Source: Chloroflexota bacterium (GTDB taxonomy: Bacteria; Chloroflexota; Dehalococcoidia; Lucifugimonadales; Australimonadaceae). From it: a stretch of 39,901 bases of DNA. Under the pieces are notes generated by a model that saw nothing but the letters and a program-made list of their open reading frames with translations, had not been told where the DNA came from and searched no databases. Of the stretch, positions 1-7,842 are shown in pieces (position 1 is the first letter of the stretch; each line of letters starts with the position of its first letter). The stretch is from assembly GCA_028874795.1 (NCBI GenBank), contig JAPPHT010000044.1, positions 30,643-70,543 on the forward strand. Reading direction: 5' to 3'. Both the position numbers and the translations under genes were made by a program.

Positions 1-125
1 CCGCGTCGGGGGATTTTTGCCGATCCACGCGCCGGTGCTGGGGTCTTTCAAGCCGAGCACGCCCGCCGGCGCCCAAATGACCGCGCCCAGCCGGTTGGGG
101 GGGGGGCGCCTTCGTATCGAGCGTG
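1..125 (-). other. possible edge fragment of a coding region
   Basis: One minus-strand frame is open to the window edge, with G/C-rich third positions and a protein-like stretch (contains GAVIWAPAGVLGLKDPS). No start codon is visible. The frame runs through a 10-base G/C homopolymer at about 97-106, which could conceal a frameshift. I do not recognise the protein. It would lie just downstream of the two solute-binding lipoprotein genes, so a transporter subunit is one possibility, but nothing seen proves it. Confidence 0.2.
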
Positions 126-140
126 GCCTGCGCTGGCGGA

Positions 141-1436
141 CTAGTCCACGCCGCCCGCGAGTGTGATGAAGCCCTCGCGGAGCACGGGGTCCTTCAGTGC
201 CTCCTTGCCGTCAGCGATCACCTTTACGATCTCTTCAGGCCCGGAGTAGCCGACCTCGCGTCCCAGAAGCTTGGCTGCCTCGATGAAATCGGGGTCGTGT
301 GCCGTCGCGCGGAACGCCTCCACCCAGATCTGGTAGATGTGCTCCGGCGTGTCCGGGTGCAGGATGAACAGCCGGGACATGCCTTCGTTGATCGTCTCGG
401 TCACGCTGAACAGCGTCTTCTGTTCGTCCGTCAGGTCGATGATGTCGAACAGGTGCGGAGGTATCTCGGCGCCCAGGTCCCTGGTGACGTACTCGTAGAA
501 CTCCCGGTCATCTGAGGGATCGGCCCCCCAGTAGAACAGCGGCACGATCAACTGTCCCTCTACCCACTCGGGGAAGAGGCTCCTGGCGATGTCCGGGCCT
601 CCGCGGTTGGAGATATCGAGCTCGCCGCGGTCGAACGCTGCGGCGATGTCGGACGAACCGGGATAGCCGTAGACGTTCTTCACCGGTCCGCCGATCAGCT
701 CGATGAACGTCGTTGCGATGCCGCCGCTGTCGCCTGGCTCGGTCGCGCCGACTACGAGGTCTTTGCCCTTGGCCACGGCCTCCTCCCACGTTGTGGCGAA
801 GTCGCGGAAGGCGTACTGCGCACTCGTGGTCTTCACCGCCGAGGCCGTACCGACGATCTTGAGCGTGTCGGGGTCGAAGTCGGGCACGTCTATGCCCACC
901 AGCTCGCGCTTGAAGAAGCGCGGGTGCACGACCGCGATCGCGTATCCGTCGGGATTGGAGTCGACGAACGTCGGCTTGAAGATCCGCTCGCCACCGCCGC
1001 CGGTGAGGTTCCGCACCACGAAGCGGGGGTTGCCCGGAAGGTGGTTCGGCAGGAACTTCGCCATGAGTCGGGCGTAAGTGTCATAACCGCCGCCCGGCGA
1101 GTAGCCGACGTTGACAGAGATGCGCTTGCCCCTGAAGTGCTCCTCGGGGTCGAAGCCCGGGATGGGAGTCGCCGTCGGACGCGGCACAGGGGTCGGTGTG
1201 GCTGCGGCCGGAGGTGGCGTGACGCCAGGTGGGAGCGGCGTCGGCGTCGCCGCCGGCTCCGCCGGGTCCTCCGGTGCCATCGCATCTGCCGGGGTCGGCG
1301 TAGCCGCCGGCCCATCCGCCGGCACAGGGGTCGGCGTTGCAGCGGGCGCGGGCTCCTCCTCGCCCCCGCAGGCCAGGGCCAGCAGCGCCGTCGTCAACAG
1401 CGCCGCGGTCAATGCGAAGTATCGGATCACACGCAT
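141..1436 (-). CDS. TctC/Bug-family tricarboxylate-type substrate-binding lipoprotein
   Basis: A 431-residue exported substrate-binding protein of the tripartite tricarboxylate transporter (TctC/Bug) type, expected to capture a carboxylate outside the membrane for TctA/TctB. The N-terminus is a lipoprotein signal with lipobox LALAC (Cys23). Residues about 28-92 are a Pro/Thr/Ala-rich tether, then the binding domain starts at about 103. It carries the family signature GGGYDTYARL and the segment VRNLTGGGG. It lies 21 bp downstream of a close paralogue, so the two were probably duplicated in tandem and are co-transcribed. No TctA or TctB gene is visible; they may lie beyond the left edge. The substrate cannot be read from sequence. 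Confidence 0.88.
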   Translation of the reverse strand: MRVIRYFALTAALLTTALLALACGGEEEPAPAATPTPVPADGPAATPTPADAMAPEDPAEPAATPTPLPPGVTPPPAAATPTPVPRPTATPIPGFDPEEHFRGKRISVNVGYSPGGGYDTYARLMAKFLPNHLPGNPRFVVRNLTGGGGERIFKPTFVDSNPDGYAIAVVHPRFFKRELVGIDVPDFDPDTLKIVGTASAVKTTSAQYAFRDFATTWEEAVAKGKDLVVGATEPGDSGGIATTFIELIGGPVKNVYGYPGSSDIAAAFDRGELDISNRGGPDIARSLFPEWVEGQLIVPLFYWGADPSDDREFYEYVTRDLGAEIPPHLFDIIDLTDEQKTLFSVTETINEGMSRLFILHPDTPEHIYQIWVEAFRATAHDPDFIEAAKLLGREVGYSGPEEIVKVIADGKEALKDPVLREGFITLAGGVD

Positions 1437-1457
1437 AACCTTCCCTCCGTCCTTTGG

Positions 1458-2747
1458 TTAGTCCACTCCGCCCGCGAGTACGACGAAGCCCTCGCGGAGC
1501 ACCGGGTCCTTCAGCGCCTCCACGCCGTCCCGCAGCACCTGTGCGATATCGTCCGGCCCGAAGTAGCCGACGTCGCGGTTGAGGAGCGCGGCCGCCTCGA
1601 TGAAGGCCGGGTCGTGCGCGGTGGTCCGGAAGGCGTCCACCCAGATTTGATAGATGTGCTCCGGCGTGTCCGGGTGCATGACGAACAACTGCGACATCCC
1701 CTCGTTGATCGTCTCGGTAACGCTGTACAGTGTCTTCTGCTCCGGTGTCAGTTCGACGATGTCGAACAGGTGCGGAGGGATCTCGGCGCCAAGGTCGTTA
1801 ACGACGTAGTTGACGAAGCCGGGGTCGTCTTCGGGATCCGCCCCGTAGCGGAAGACCGGTACGATCTGCTGGTTCTCCACCCACTCTGGATAGAGGCTCT
1901 TGGCCGTAGTCTCTGCCCCGCGGCTGGACATGTCGATCTCACGCCGGTCGAACGCCGCCGCGATGTCGGCTGTGCCAGGGTAGCCGTAGATGTTCCTGAC
2001 CGGGCCGCCGACCAGTTCGATGAACGTGGGAGCGAGTCCGCCGCTGTCGCCGCGTTCAGTGGCGCCGATCTTGACCTCACCGACATTCGCCACTACCTCC
2101 TCCCACGTGGTGCCCAGGTCGCGGAAGACGAACTGGGCGCCCGTTGTGAGCACAGCCGAAGCGGTGCCGACGATCTTGACCGTGTTCAGGTCGAAGTCAG
2201 GCACGTCAACGCCGACCAATTCGCGCTTGAAGAAGCGTGGATGGACCAGGGCGAGCGAGTAGCCGTCGGCATCGCCTGCCAGCGCAGGGCGTATGACGCG
2301 CTCCCCGCCGCCGCCCGCGAGGTTCCGCACCACGAAGCTGGGGCTGCCCGGCATGTGGTTGGGCAGGAACTTGGCCATCAACCGGGAGTACGTGTCGTAG
2401 CCGCCGCCCGGTGAAAAGCCCACGTAGATCGAGACGCGTTTGTCGGCGAAGTACTCCTCCGCATTGAAGCCGGGCACGGGCGTCGCGGTTGGCCGCGGCA
2501 CCGGGGTCGGAGTGGGGGGAACGGGGGGTGGGGTGGCGCCCGGCGGCAGAGGTGTCGGCGTTGCCTCCGGCTGGGCCGGCTCGGCAGGCTGCTCCGGCTC
2601 CATCACGTCGGCTGGAGTCGGGGTGGCCGTTGCTGCGGGCGCGGAGGTGGGTGTAGCCGCAGGCTCCTCATCTCCTCCACAGGCGACGGCCAGGAGCATC
2701 GCGCACAGCAGCGCAGCGGTCAGTGCCAAATATCGCTTCACAGGCAT
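1458..2747 (-). CDS. TctC/Bug-family substrate-binding lipoprotein (paralogue)
   Basis: A 429-residue paralogue of the neighbouring gene, with the same architecture: lipobox LAVAC (Cys23), Pro/Thr-rich tether to about residue 92, then a TctC/Bug binding domain (GFSPGGGYDTYSRL; VRNLAGGGG; TETINEGMS). The two proteins align along their whole length with no large gap. Differences fall mostly in the tether and in scattered surface positions, so ligands may be related but not identical. It is the promoter-proximal gene of the pair. The stretch between it and the divergent Fur-family gene is about 165 bp and should hold its promoter. I saw TTGACA at 2810-2815 on the minus strand but no well-spaced -10. 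Confidence 0.88.
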   Translation of the reverse strand: MPVKRYLALTAALLCAMLLAVACGGDEEPAATPTSAPAATATPTPADVMEPEQPAEPAQPEATPTPLPPGATPPPVPPTPTPVPRPTATPVPGFNAEEYFADKRVSIYVGFSPGGGYDTYSRLMAKFLPNHMPGSPSFVVRNLAGGGGERVIRPALAGDADGYSLALVHPRFFKRELVGVDVPDFDLNTVKIVGTASAVLTTGAQFVFRDLGTTWEEVVANVGEVKIGATERGDSGGLAPTFIELVGGPVRNIYGYPGTADIAAAFDRREIDMSSRGAETTAKSLYPEWVENQQIVPVFRYGADPEDDPGFVNYVVNDLGAEIPPHLFDIVELTPEQKTLYSVTETINEGMSQLFVMHPDTPEHIYQIWVDAFRTTAHDPAFIEAAALLNRDVGYFGPDDIAQVLRDGVEALKDPVLREGFVVLAGGVD

Positions 2748-2857
2748 GACGTCTCTCCCCGTCCCTCAAGCGGGCTCGCAGAATTCTGGCGAACGATAAC
2801 AGGCGCGCATGTCAATGCCAACCGTTGCGCGCGATATTGCGACCGATTTCGGTAGCC

Positions 2858-2907
2858 TTGATTGTTGCTTGGACTCCCTGCTATTCTCTTGCAAATCTTG
2901 GCAAGAG
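2858..2907 (+). promoter_or_regulatory. promoter and perfect inverted repeat upstream of the Fur-family gene
   Basis: TTGATT (2858-2863), an 18-bp spacer and TATTCT (2882-2887) with an extended -10 TG at 2879-2880 form a plausible promoter. Overlapping the -10 and predicted start is a perfect inverted repeat, CTCTTGC-N8-GCAAGAG (2886-2907). It ends 7 bp before the start codon at 2915. Fur-family repressors commonly autoregulate through such sites. The inner part, TTGC-N8-GCAA, resembles the nickel-responsive Nur box of Streptomyces as I recall it, with slightly different spacing. Confidence 0.6.
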
Positions 2908-2914
2908 CGATGCG

Positions 2915-3454
2915 ATGCAACACTACAGCGAATCGGTGGAAGCGATACGCGCAGCGGGACGCCGCGTCACGATACAACGTGTCGCCGTACTGGACGCCAT
3001 CCGCGAGATGGAAGGGCACGTAGCCGTCGACCAGGTTGCCGCCAGAGTGCGCGAGAAGCACCCCCAGATGGACCTCGCGACCGTCTACCGCACCGCAGGG
3101 CTGCTCGGCCGCCTGCACCTGCTCAACGAGGTCTCCATCGGCGGCGTGAGCCACTACGAGTACGCCTCTCCCGGCCAGCGGCACGGCCACATGGTCTGCG
3201 AGCACTGCGGCAGTACGATCCACGCCTCAACCACGCACCTCGACCAACTGCGCGAGGCGCTGCTGCGCGACACCGGCTTCGAGCTGCACCTGGAGCACCT
3301 CACCATGAGCGGGCTCTGCCGGGAATGCCGCCGGGACGAGGAACACTCGCACAGCGGCCACACTCACGCGCAAGCGCAACACCACGAACATCCCAGGGCG
3401 GGCGACGCAGGCATACGTCGGCACGCCCAAAGCGAAGGGGAGGGACTGCTATGA
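2915..3454 (+). CDS. Fur-family metal-responsive transcriptional regulator
   Basis: A 179-residue Fur-family repressor. An N-terminal winged helix (about 1-80, with the family segment DLATVYRTAGLL) is followed by the dimerisation and metal domain: RHGHMVCEHCG (H90, H92, C95, C98) and GLCRECRR (C135, C138), the usual structural-zinc Cys pairs. After residue 143 comes an unusual His-rich tail of about 27 residues (HSHSGHTH, QHHEHP). An in-frame ATG at 2825 would add 30 residues, but 2915 gives the normal family N-terminus and leaves the promoter and palindrome outside the gene. The stop overlaps the start of the Ni/Co transporter (ATGA), so the regulator probably senses the metal that transporter carries. 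Nickel (Nur-like) is my preferred reading; zinc or iron are not excluded. Confidence 0.88.
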   Translation: MQHYSESVEAIRAAGRRVTIQRVAVLDAIREMEGHVAVDQVAARVREKHPQMDLATVYRTAGLLGRLHLLNEVSIGGVSHYEYASPGQRHGHMVCEHCGSTIHASTTHLDQLREALLRDTGFELHLEHLTMSGLCRECRRDEEHSHSGHTHAQAQHHEHPRAGDAGIRRHAQSEGEGLL

Positions 3455-4197
3455 TCGAAGCCGGTTCCGGTGTATGGGCCATCCTGGCCATCGGGATGCT
3501 CCTGGGCCTGAAACACGCGACCGACGCGGACCACGTGGTGGCCGTCGCCACCTTTGCGACCGAGCACGGGAACGCCTGGCGCGGCCTGTGGGTCGGCGCC
3601 TCGTGGGGGCTCGGTCACACCACTCCACTGCTCGTTCTGGGCATCGTGATCCTCATCCTCAAAGAGGCGTTGCTCGACCGCTACGAGGCTGTCGCGCCGG
3701 TACTGGAGTTCGGCGTCGGAATCATGCTCGTACTCCTGGGAGCGCAGGTCTTCTACAAGCTACGACGGGGCTCACTGCACGCGCACGTACACGAACATCA
3801 GGGCCAGGCGCACGCGCACGTGCACGCGACGCACCGCGAGGGCAGCGAGCCGGGCAACGGCAACGGCCTGCACGAGGCCCTGCGCCCGCAGTTCCGCCTC
3901 AAGTCTTACGGCGTCGGCATCGTACACGGCCTCGCCGGGAGCGCAGCCGTGATGCTGGTGCTGCTACCCCAGATAGACGTTTTCTGGGTGGGACTGGGCT
4001 ACCTCCTGTTGTTCGGCGTCGGGACAGTGGCCTCCATGGGCGTCATCACGATCATCCTTGGAGTGCCGTTCGCGGTCATGTCACAGGCGCGGCGGTGGTA
4101 CCAGGCCGTCGCGGGAGTCGCGGGTGCGGCGAGCCTGCTGTTCGGCGCCGCGCTCATGGTGGAGATAGCGACGGGCATGACGGTCATCCCGTTCTAG
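3451..4197 (+). CDS. NiCoT/UreH-like nickel or cobalt transporter
   Basis: A 248-residue polytopic membrane protein of the nickel/cobalt transporter superfamily. The diagnostic motif is in the first helix region: LKHATDADHVVAV (H22, D25, D27, H28), matching the HAxDADH signature needed for Ni/Co transport. About six hydrophobic segments are visible. The loop at 110-128 is dense in His (HAHVHEH, AHAHVHATH) and likely binds metal on one face of the membrane. The ATG at 3451 overlaps the stop of the Fur-family gene in an ATGA arrangement, with AGGGGAGGG just upstream, so the two are translationally coupled. Which metal is moved cannot be decided here; no urease, hydrogenase or cobalamin gene is in the window, although the methylmalonyl-CoA mutase at 13887 needs B12. 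Confidence 0.85.
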   Translation: MIEAGSGVWAILAIGMLLGLKHATDADHVVAVATFATEHGNAWRGLWVGASWGLGHTTPLLVLGIVILILKEALLDRYEAVAPVLEFGVGIMLVLLGAQVFYKLRRGSLHAHVHEHQGQAHAHVHATHREGSEPGNGNGLHEALRPQFRLKSYGVGIVHGLAGSAAVMLVLLPQIDVFWVGLGYLLLFGVGTVASMGVITIILGVPFAVMSQARRWYQAVAGVAGAASLLFGAALMVEIATGMTVIPF

Positions 4198-4299
4198 GCC
4201 GGAGTCGCCCGCCAACCCCCAGTGGTGCCGCCTGTTCGATTTCGGGCTATAGTTCTGCTCTGTAGGGGGCGGATCTGAAAGGATGAGCGGGGGTGCGTA

Positions 4300-5379
4300 A
4301 TGGCAACCGTGATCGACGCCGATACCCACGTGGTGGAGTCCGAGGCGGTCTGGGAGTTCTTCGACGAGGAACTGGCCCACTTGAAGCCGGTGCTCGTGGG
4401 CACTACAGAGCCGTCCACGGGGCAACCACGCAACCGGTGGGTCATCGGACGGCGGCTGATCCCGCAGCCTGCCGGGCCGGGCGGGCACAACGCGCAGGCG
4501 CCTCCCGCGGATGCCGAAGTCCTCGCCAGCAAGTTCTGGGGAGGCAAGTCGCTGCAGGACCTTCCCTACCGGCTGCAGGCAGCAGACGAGATGAGCGTGG
4601 ACGTTCAGGTCGTCTACCCAACCCTTTTCATCGTCTACCTCACCGGCGACCCGCAACTGGAACTCGGACTGTGTCGCGCCTACAACCGATTCATGGCCGA
4701 CGTGTGGTCGAATTCCGGCGGCCGCCTGCGCTGGATACTCGTCCCGCCGCTCCAATCCGTCGACCGGGCGATCGAGGAGATGCATTACGGTGTTGCGAAC
4801 GGTGCGGTAGGTGTCCTCTTCCGCGGCATGGAGGGCAGCCGCTCGCTCTGCGACCCGTACTTCTTCCCCGTGTACGACGAGGCGCAGAAGCTCGGCCTGC
4901 CCGTCTGCATCCACACCGGCGCGGGCAACCCCGCTATCACCGAGGCCTTCGATACGACCATCGTACAGTCGTTCCCACAGCAACGGCTGCTGCCGCTCAT
5001 CGGCTTTCACGACCTCGTATCTCACCGCGTGCCGGAGCGGTTCCCTGACCTGCGCATCGGCTTCATCGAAACGAGCGCGTCCTGGGTGCCGTACCTGCTG
5101 CACTACCTGAAGCACCGCGTACGCGACGGTAGCAACCGCTGGGAAGGCGGCGTGCTGAAGGACTACCGGCTCTTCGTCGCCTGCGAGGCGGACGAGGACA
5201 TCTCGTACCTGGCGCAGTGCATCCCGGAGGACCAGCTCCTCATCGGCTCGGACTGGGGCCACACCGACCCGTCCGCGAACTACTCCATCGTCGACGAGCT
5301 CAACGCACGTGAGGACGTGGAGCCGGAGCTCAAGGAGAAGATCCTCAGCCACAACCCACGCAGCTTCTACCGGATGTAG
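4300..5379 (+). CDS. amidohydrolase-2 (ACMSD-like) family metal-dependent hydrolase
   Basis: A 359-residue TIM-barrel metal-dependent hydrolase or decarboxylase of the amidohydrolase-2 family. Metal ligands are visible in order: DADTH at the N-terminus (D8, H10), CIHTG (H205), and LIGSDWGH near the C-terminus (D318), with an intervening FIETSASW. Family members include ACMSD and aromatic-acid decarboxylases, as well as C-C hydrolases; the substrate is not predictable. The start at 4300 follows GGATGAGCGGGGGT. It stands alone, convergent with the heme operon, with only 19 bp separating the two stop codons. A paralogue lies at 17805. A weak TATAGT at 4248-4253 could be its -10. Confidence 0.85.
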   Translation: MATVIDADTHVVESEAVWEFFDEELAHLKPVLVGTTEPSTGQPRNRWVIGRRLIPQPAGPGGHNAQAPPADAEVLASKFWGGKSLQDLPYRLQAADEMSVDVQVVYPTLFIVYLTGDPQLELGLCRAYNRFMADVWSNSGGRLRWILVPPLQSVDRAIEEMHYGVANGAVGVLFRGMEGSRSLCDPYFFPVYDEAQKLGLPVCIHTGAGNPAITEAFDTTIVQSFPQQRLLPLIGFHDLVSHRVPERFPDLRIGFIETSASWVPYLLHYLKHRVRDGSNRWEGGVLKDYRLFVACEADEDISYLAQCIPEDQLLIGSDWGHTDPSANYSIVDELNAREDVEPELKEKILSHNPRSFYRM

Positions 5380-5398
5380 GTGCGGGGGTATCAGCCCC

Positions 5399-6343
5399 TC
5401 AACCGCGGAGGAGCACCGTTCGCCCGCCGGCGCCGGTGGTGACGAGGTCTAACAGCGCCTCCACGAAGTCCGGGGAGTCGTTCGGCATCTCGATGCGAGC
5501 TGATCGCACACCATGGTCTGCTGCGGTCCGCATCGCCGCGACGTCGATGTCGAACAGTATCTCCAGGTGGTCGCACACGAACCCGAACGGCACGACGAGC
5601 ACATCCCTCCGCCCCTCTCCCGCGAGCTGCTCGATGCTTTCCAGGATGTCCGGTCCCAGCCACGGCGTCCCGGTCTTCGCCGCGCTCTGGTAGGCGATGC
5701 GCCAGGAGCCAAGCCCCACGGCGTCAGCCACCGCCGCGGCGCTTTCGGCCAACTCCCGCGGGTACGGGTCTCCTTCGTCCACTATCCGTGCGGGCAGGCT
5801 GTGCGCCGTGAACAACACCTCGGCGTCCGTTGGCGTATCGAATCCGCGAAGCCCCTCCTCGATCCGGCGCGCGATGAGTGCCGTGAACACCGGGTTGGCG
5901 TGCCAGCTCTCGACGAACCGCACGGGGATGGAAGAAGCCGCACTCCGCAGGCTGTGCTCCAGGGCATCGCGGTACCCGGCGATGCTCATCCGAGAGTAAT
6001 GCGGCGCCATCGGCAGTGCCACGAGTTCGTCGACGTCGTCGGCCACGATGCGGTCGACGGCCTCGGCGATGAACGGGTGCCAGTGTTTCATTCCGACGTA
6101 CACGCGCCAACCGGCCGCGCCGCCATCCCGGTTCAGCCGTTCTTCCAGGAGAGCCGCAACGCTCCGGGTGATCTGCAGCAGCGGCGTACTACCGCCAACC
6201 GCCTGGTACCGCTCCGTGAGCGCAGCCACCGCCTCCGGACTGGGTTCCCGCCCGCCGAGGATCTCGCGGTAGTACGGTCCGACGTCGCTCAGGTCCTCCG
6301 GCGTCCCATACGCCATCAGCAGAACGCCCTTCAATCCAGACAC
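5399..6343 (-). CDS. cpfC: ferrochelatase (coproporphyrin ferrochelatase)
   Basis: A 314-residue class of enzyme that inserts Fe2+ into a porphyrin. Visible motifs are AYGTPE at the N-terminus, MAPHYS, the catalytic-His segment FTAHSLP, and the Glu-bearing CDHLEILFD. It is the last gene of a four-gene minus-strand operon with chdC, hemE and cgoX. Because a ChdC is present, the likely substrate is coproporphyrin III rather than protoporphyrin IX. I chose a GTG start at 6343: it begins the family N-terminus (GLKGVLLMAYG), sits 20 bp after the preceding stop, and has GGAG 7-8 nt upstream. The longer open frame into cgoX has no family similarity. Also named hemH. Confidence 0.92.
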   Translation of the reverse strand: MSGLKGVLLMAYGTPEDLSDVGPYYREILGGREPSPEAVAALTERYQAVGGSTPLLQITRSVAALLEERLNRDGGAAGWRVYVGMKHWHPFIAEAVDRIVADDVDELVALPMAPHYSRMSIAGYRDALEHSLRSAASSIPVRFVESWHANPVFTALIARRIEEGLRGFDTPTDAEVLFTAHSLPARIVDEGDPYPRELAESAAAVADAVGLGSWRIAYQSAAKTGTPWLGPDILESIEQLAGEGRRDVLVVPFGFVCDHLEILFDIDVAAMRTAADHGVRSARIEMPNDSPDFVEALLDLVTTGAGGRTVLLRG

Positions 6344-6363
6344 GCCTCTGCTCCGTTCCTCGT

Positions 6364-7842
6364 TCAGGCGCTCGTCGCCTGCGCCGTACCCTGGCCTGCC
6401 CCACGCAGCGCCAGCGCGTGCACGCGATCGGCTGCTTCGCGGCCCTGCCGTATGCAGTCGGGAACGCCTACGCCGCCATAGGACGCGCCGCACAGGAACA
6501 GGCCTGCGTGCATGGAGAGCTCCCTGTCCAGACCGGCCAACCACTGCGTGTGTTCCACCCGATACTGCGGCAGGCCGTCCGCCCACCGGTGCACCCAGGT
6601 GCGCTTCGGGGCACCGCTCAGGCCGAGAAGGGGTCGGAGCGCCTCGCAGGCAGAGTCGGCCAGTTCAGCGTCGCCATACGCCAGCGACGCCTCGTCTTCA
6701 GCGCGCACGAACGCGCGCAGCAGGACATAGCCATCCGGGCTGCGGCCCGGCCATTTTGACGATGCCCACGTGCACCCCGCCACCGGCCCGCCCTCGGAGC
6801 GCGGCGCCAGGAAGCCGGAACCGTCCAGCGGGTGGGCGACGTCCTCGCGGCGGAACGCAAGGAACACGCTGACAGCGGGGGAAACCCGCATCCGTCCCAG
6901 CGCCTGGGCCAGTCCCGGGGCGAACGAACCGATCAGGTCGCCGGCGTCGCGTGCAGGAGTGGCGAGCACAACGGAGTCCGCTTCGAACGACCGCTCGTCG
7001 TCCAGCGTGACCCGGTAGGGCTGGGACTCTCCTTCGACGCGGTCCACGGTCACGACTACGCGTCCACCGATCATCTCGGTCCATTCGAGACGCTCCACAA
7101 CCGCCTGAACGAGCTGTTGAGTGCCGCCTCTGAACGAGAAGAACGCGCTCGGCGGCTGTGCTGTGCCTTTCGCGGCCCTGCGCGCCTCGCGCATCCCCCG
7201 CATGATGCTGCCGTAGCGTTGCTCCCACTCCTCCAGCATCGGAAAAAGCGCGTCGATGCTCATGTCGTAGAGGTCGCCACCGTACACACCGGCCGTGAGG
7301 GCCTCCAGGAGCGTATCGGTGAGTTCCGCGCCGACGCGTCTCCGCAGGAATCCTCCCAGTGATTCGCGCCTCGCAGCGGTACGCTTTCGCACCAGGGGTT
7401 CGAGGATGGCGCGCAGCTTGCCACGCCATGAGAGGAACGACGCGTTCCATACGTCGCGCCAGCCTGCGGGTGCGGGCCCCATCAGGCCGGGAGGGATGCG
7501 GTGCAGTTTGCCGTTGCGCAGGAGCGATGCACCGCTCGCCTGCATGTAGACGATGTCGTCCTCGATACCGAGTTCGCGGGCGAGTTCGAGCGCCCACGGC
7601 TTCCTCGTGAGGAAGCCGTCCGGCCCGCCCTCTACGATGAAGCCATCCTCGCTCAGGGTACTGATCTTGCCTCCGAGCACGCGCTCGCGCTCGACGATGA
7701 CCACGGACAGGTCCGTTCCCGCCTGGCGCGCGCCCTGCTCCAGGTACCAGGCCGCGGCCAGTCCCGTGATGCCCCCGCCGACGATGACTACCGAGAAGCG
7801 CTCCCCGTCCGGCGAACGATGGTCAGGAGGCATGAGCTCCAT
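6364..7842 (-). CDS. cgoX: coproporphyrinogen III / protoporphyrinogen oxidase (FAD)
   Basis: A 492-residue FAD-dependent oxidase of the HemY/CgoX type that aromatises a porphyrinogen. The N-terminus holds the dinucleotide-binding motif VVIVGGGITGLAAAWYLE, followed by GGKISTL and EGGPDGFL. The C-terminus has the second FAD contact, GASYGGVGVPDCI. With a ChdC gene in the same operon, the substrate is probably coproporphyrinogen III. The start overlaps the end of hemE by 20 nt; an alternative ATG at 7833 would shorten this to 11 nt. Tight overlap implies translational coupling. The older symbols hemY and hemG have been used for this family. Confidence 0.92.
   Translation of the reverse strand: MELMPPDHRSPDGERFSVVIVGGGITGLAAAWYLEQGARQAGTDLSVVIVERERVLGGKISTLSEDGFIVEGGPDGFLTRKPWALELARELGIEDDIVYMQASGASLLRNGKLHRIPPGLMGPAPAGWRDVWNASFLSWRGKLRAILEPLVRKRTAARRESLGGFLRRRVGAELTDTLLEALTAGVYGGDLYDMSIDALFPMLEEWEQRYGSIMRGMREARRAAKGTAQPPSAFFSFRGGTQQLVQAVVERLEWTEMIGGRVVVTVDRVEGESQPYRVTLDDERSFEADSVVLATPARDAGDLIGSFAPGLAQALGRMRVSPAVSVFLAFRREDVAHPLDGSGFLAPRSEGGPVAGCTWASSKWPGRSPDGYVLLRAFVRAEDEASLAYGDAELADSACEALRPLLGLSGAPKRTWVHRWADGLPQYRVEHTQWLAGLDRELSMHAGLFLCGASYGGVGVPDCIRQGREAADRVHALALRGAGQGTAQATSA

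Noticed and set aside
924-2414. 496-codon plus-strand open frame
   Set aside because: It runs antisense across both TctC lipoprotein genes; low-complexity Arg-rich translation.
2809-4197. Long plus-strand frame fusing the Fur region to the transporter
   Set aside because: Its first 214 codons are out of frame with the Fur-family gene and resemble nothing; the transporter starts at 3451 with its own ribosome-binding site.
4081-5352. 423-codon minus-strand open frame
   Set aside because: It is antisense to the transporter end and the amidohydrolase, which carries a full set of metal ligands.
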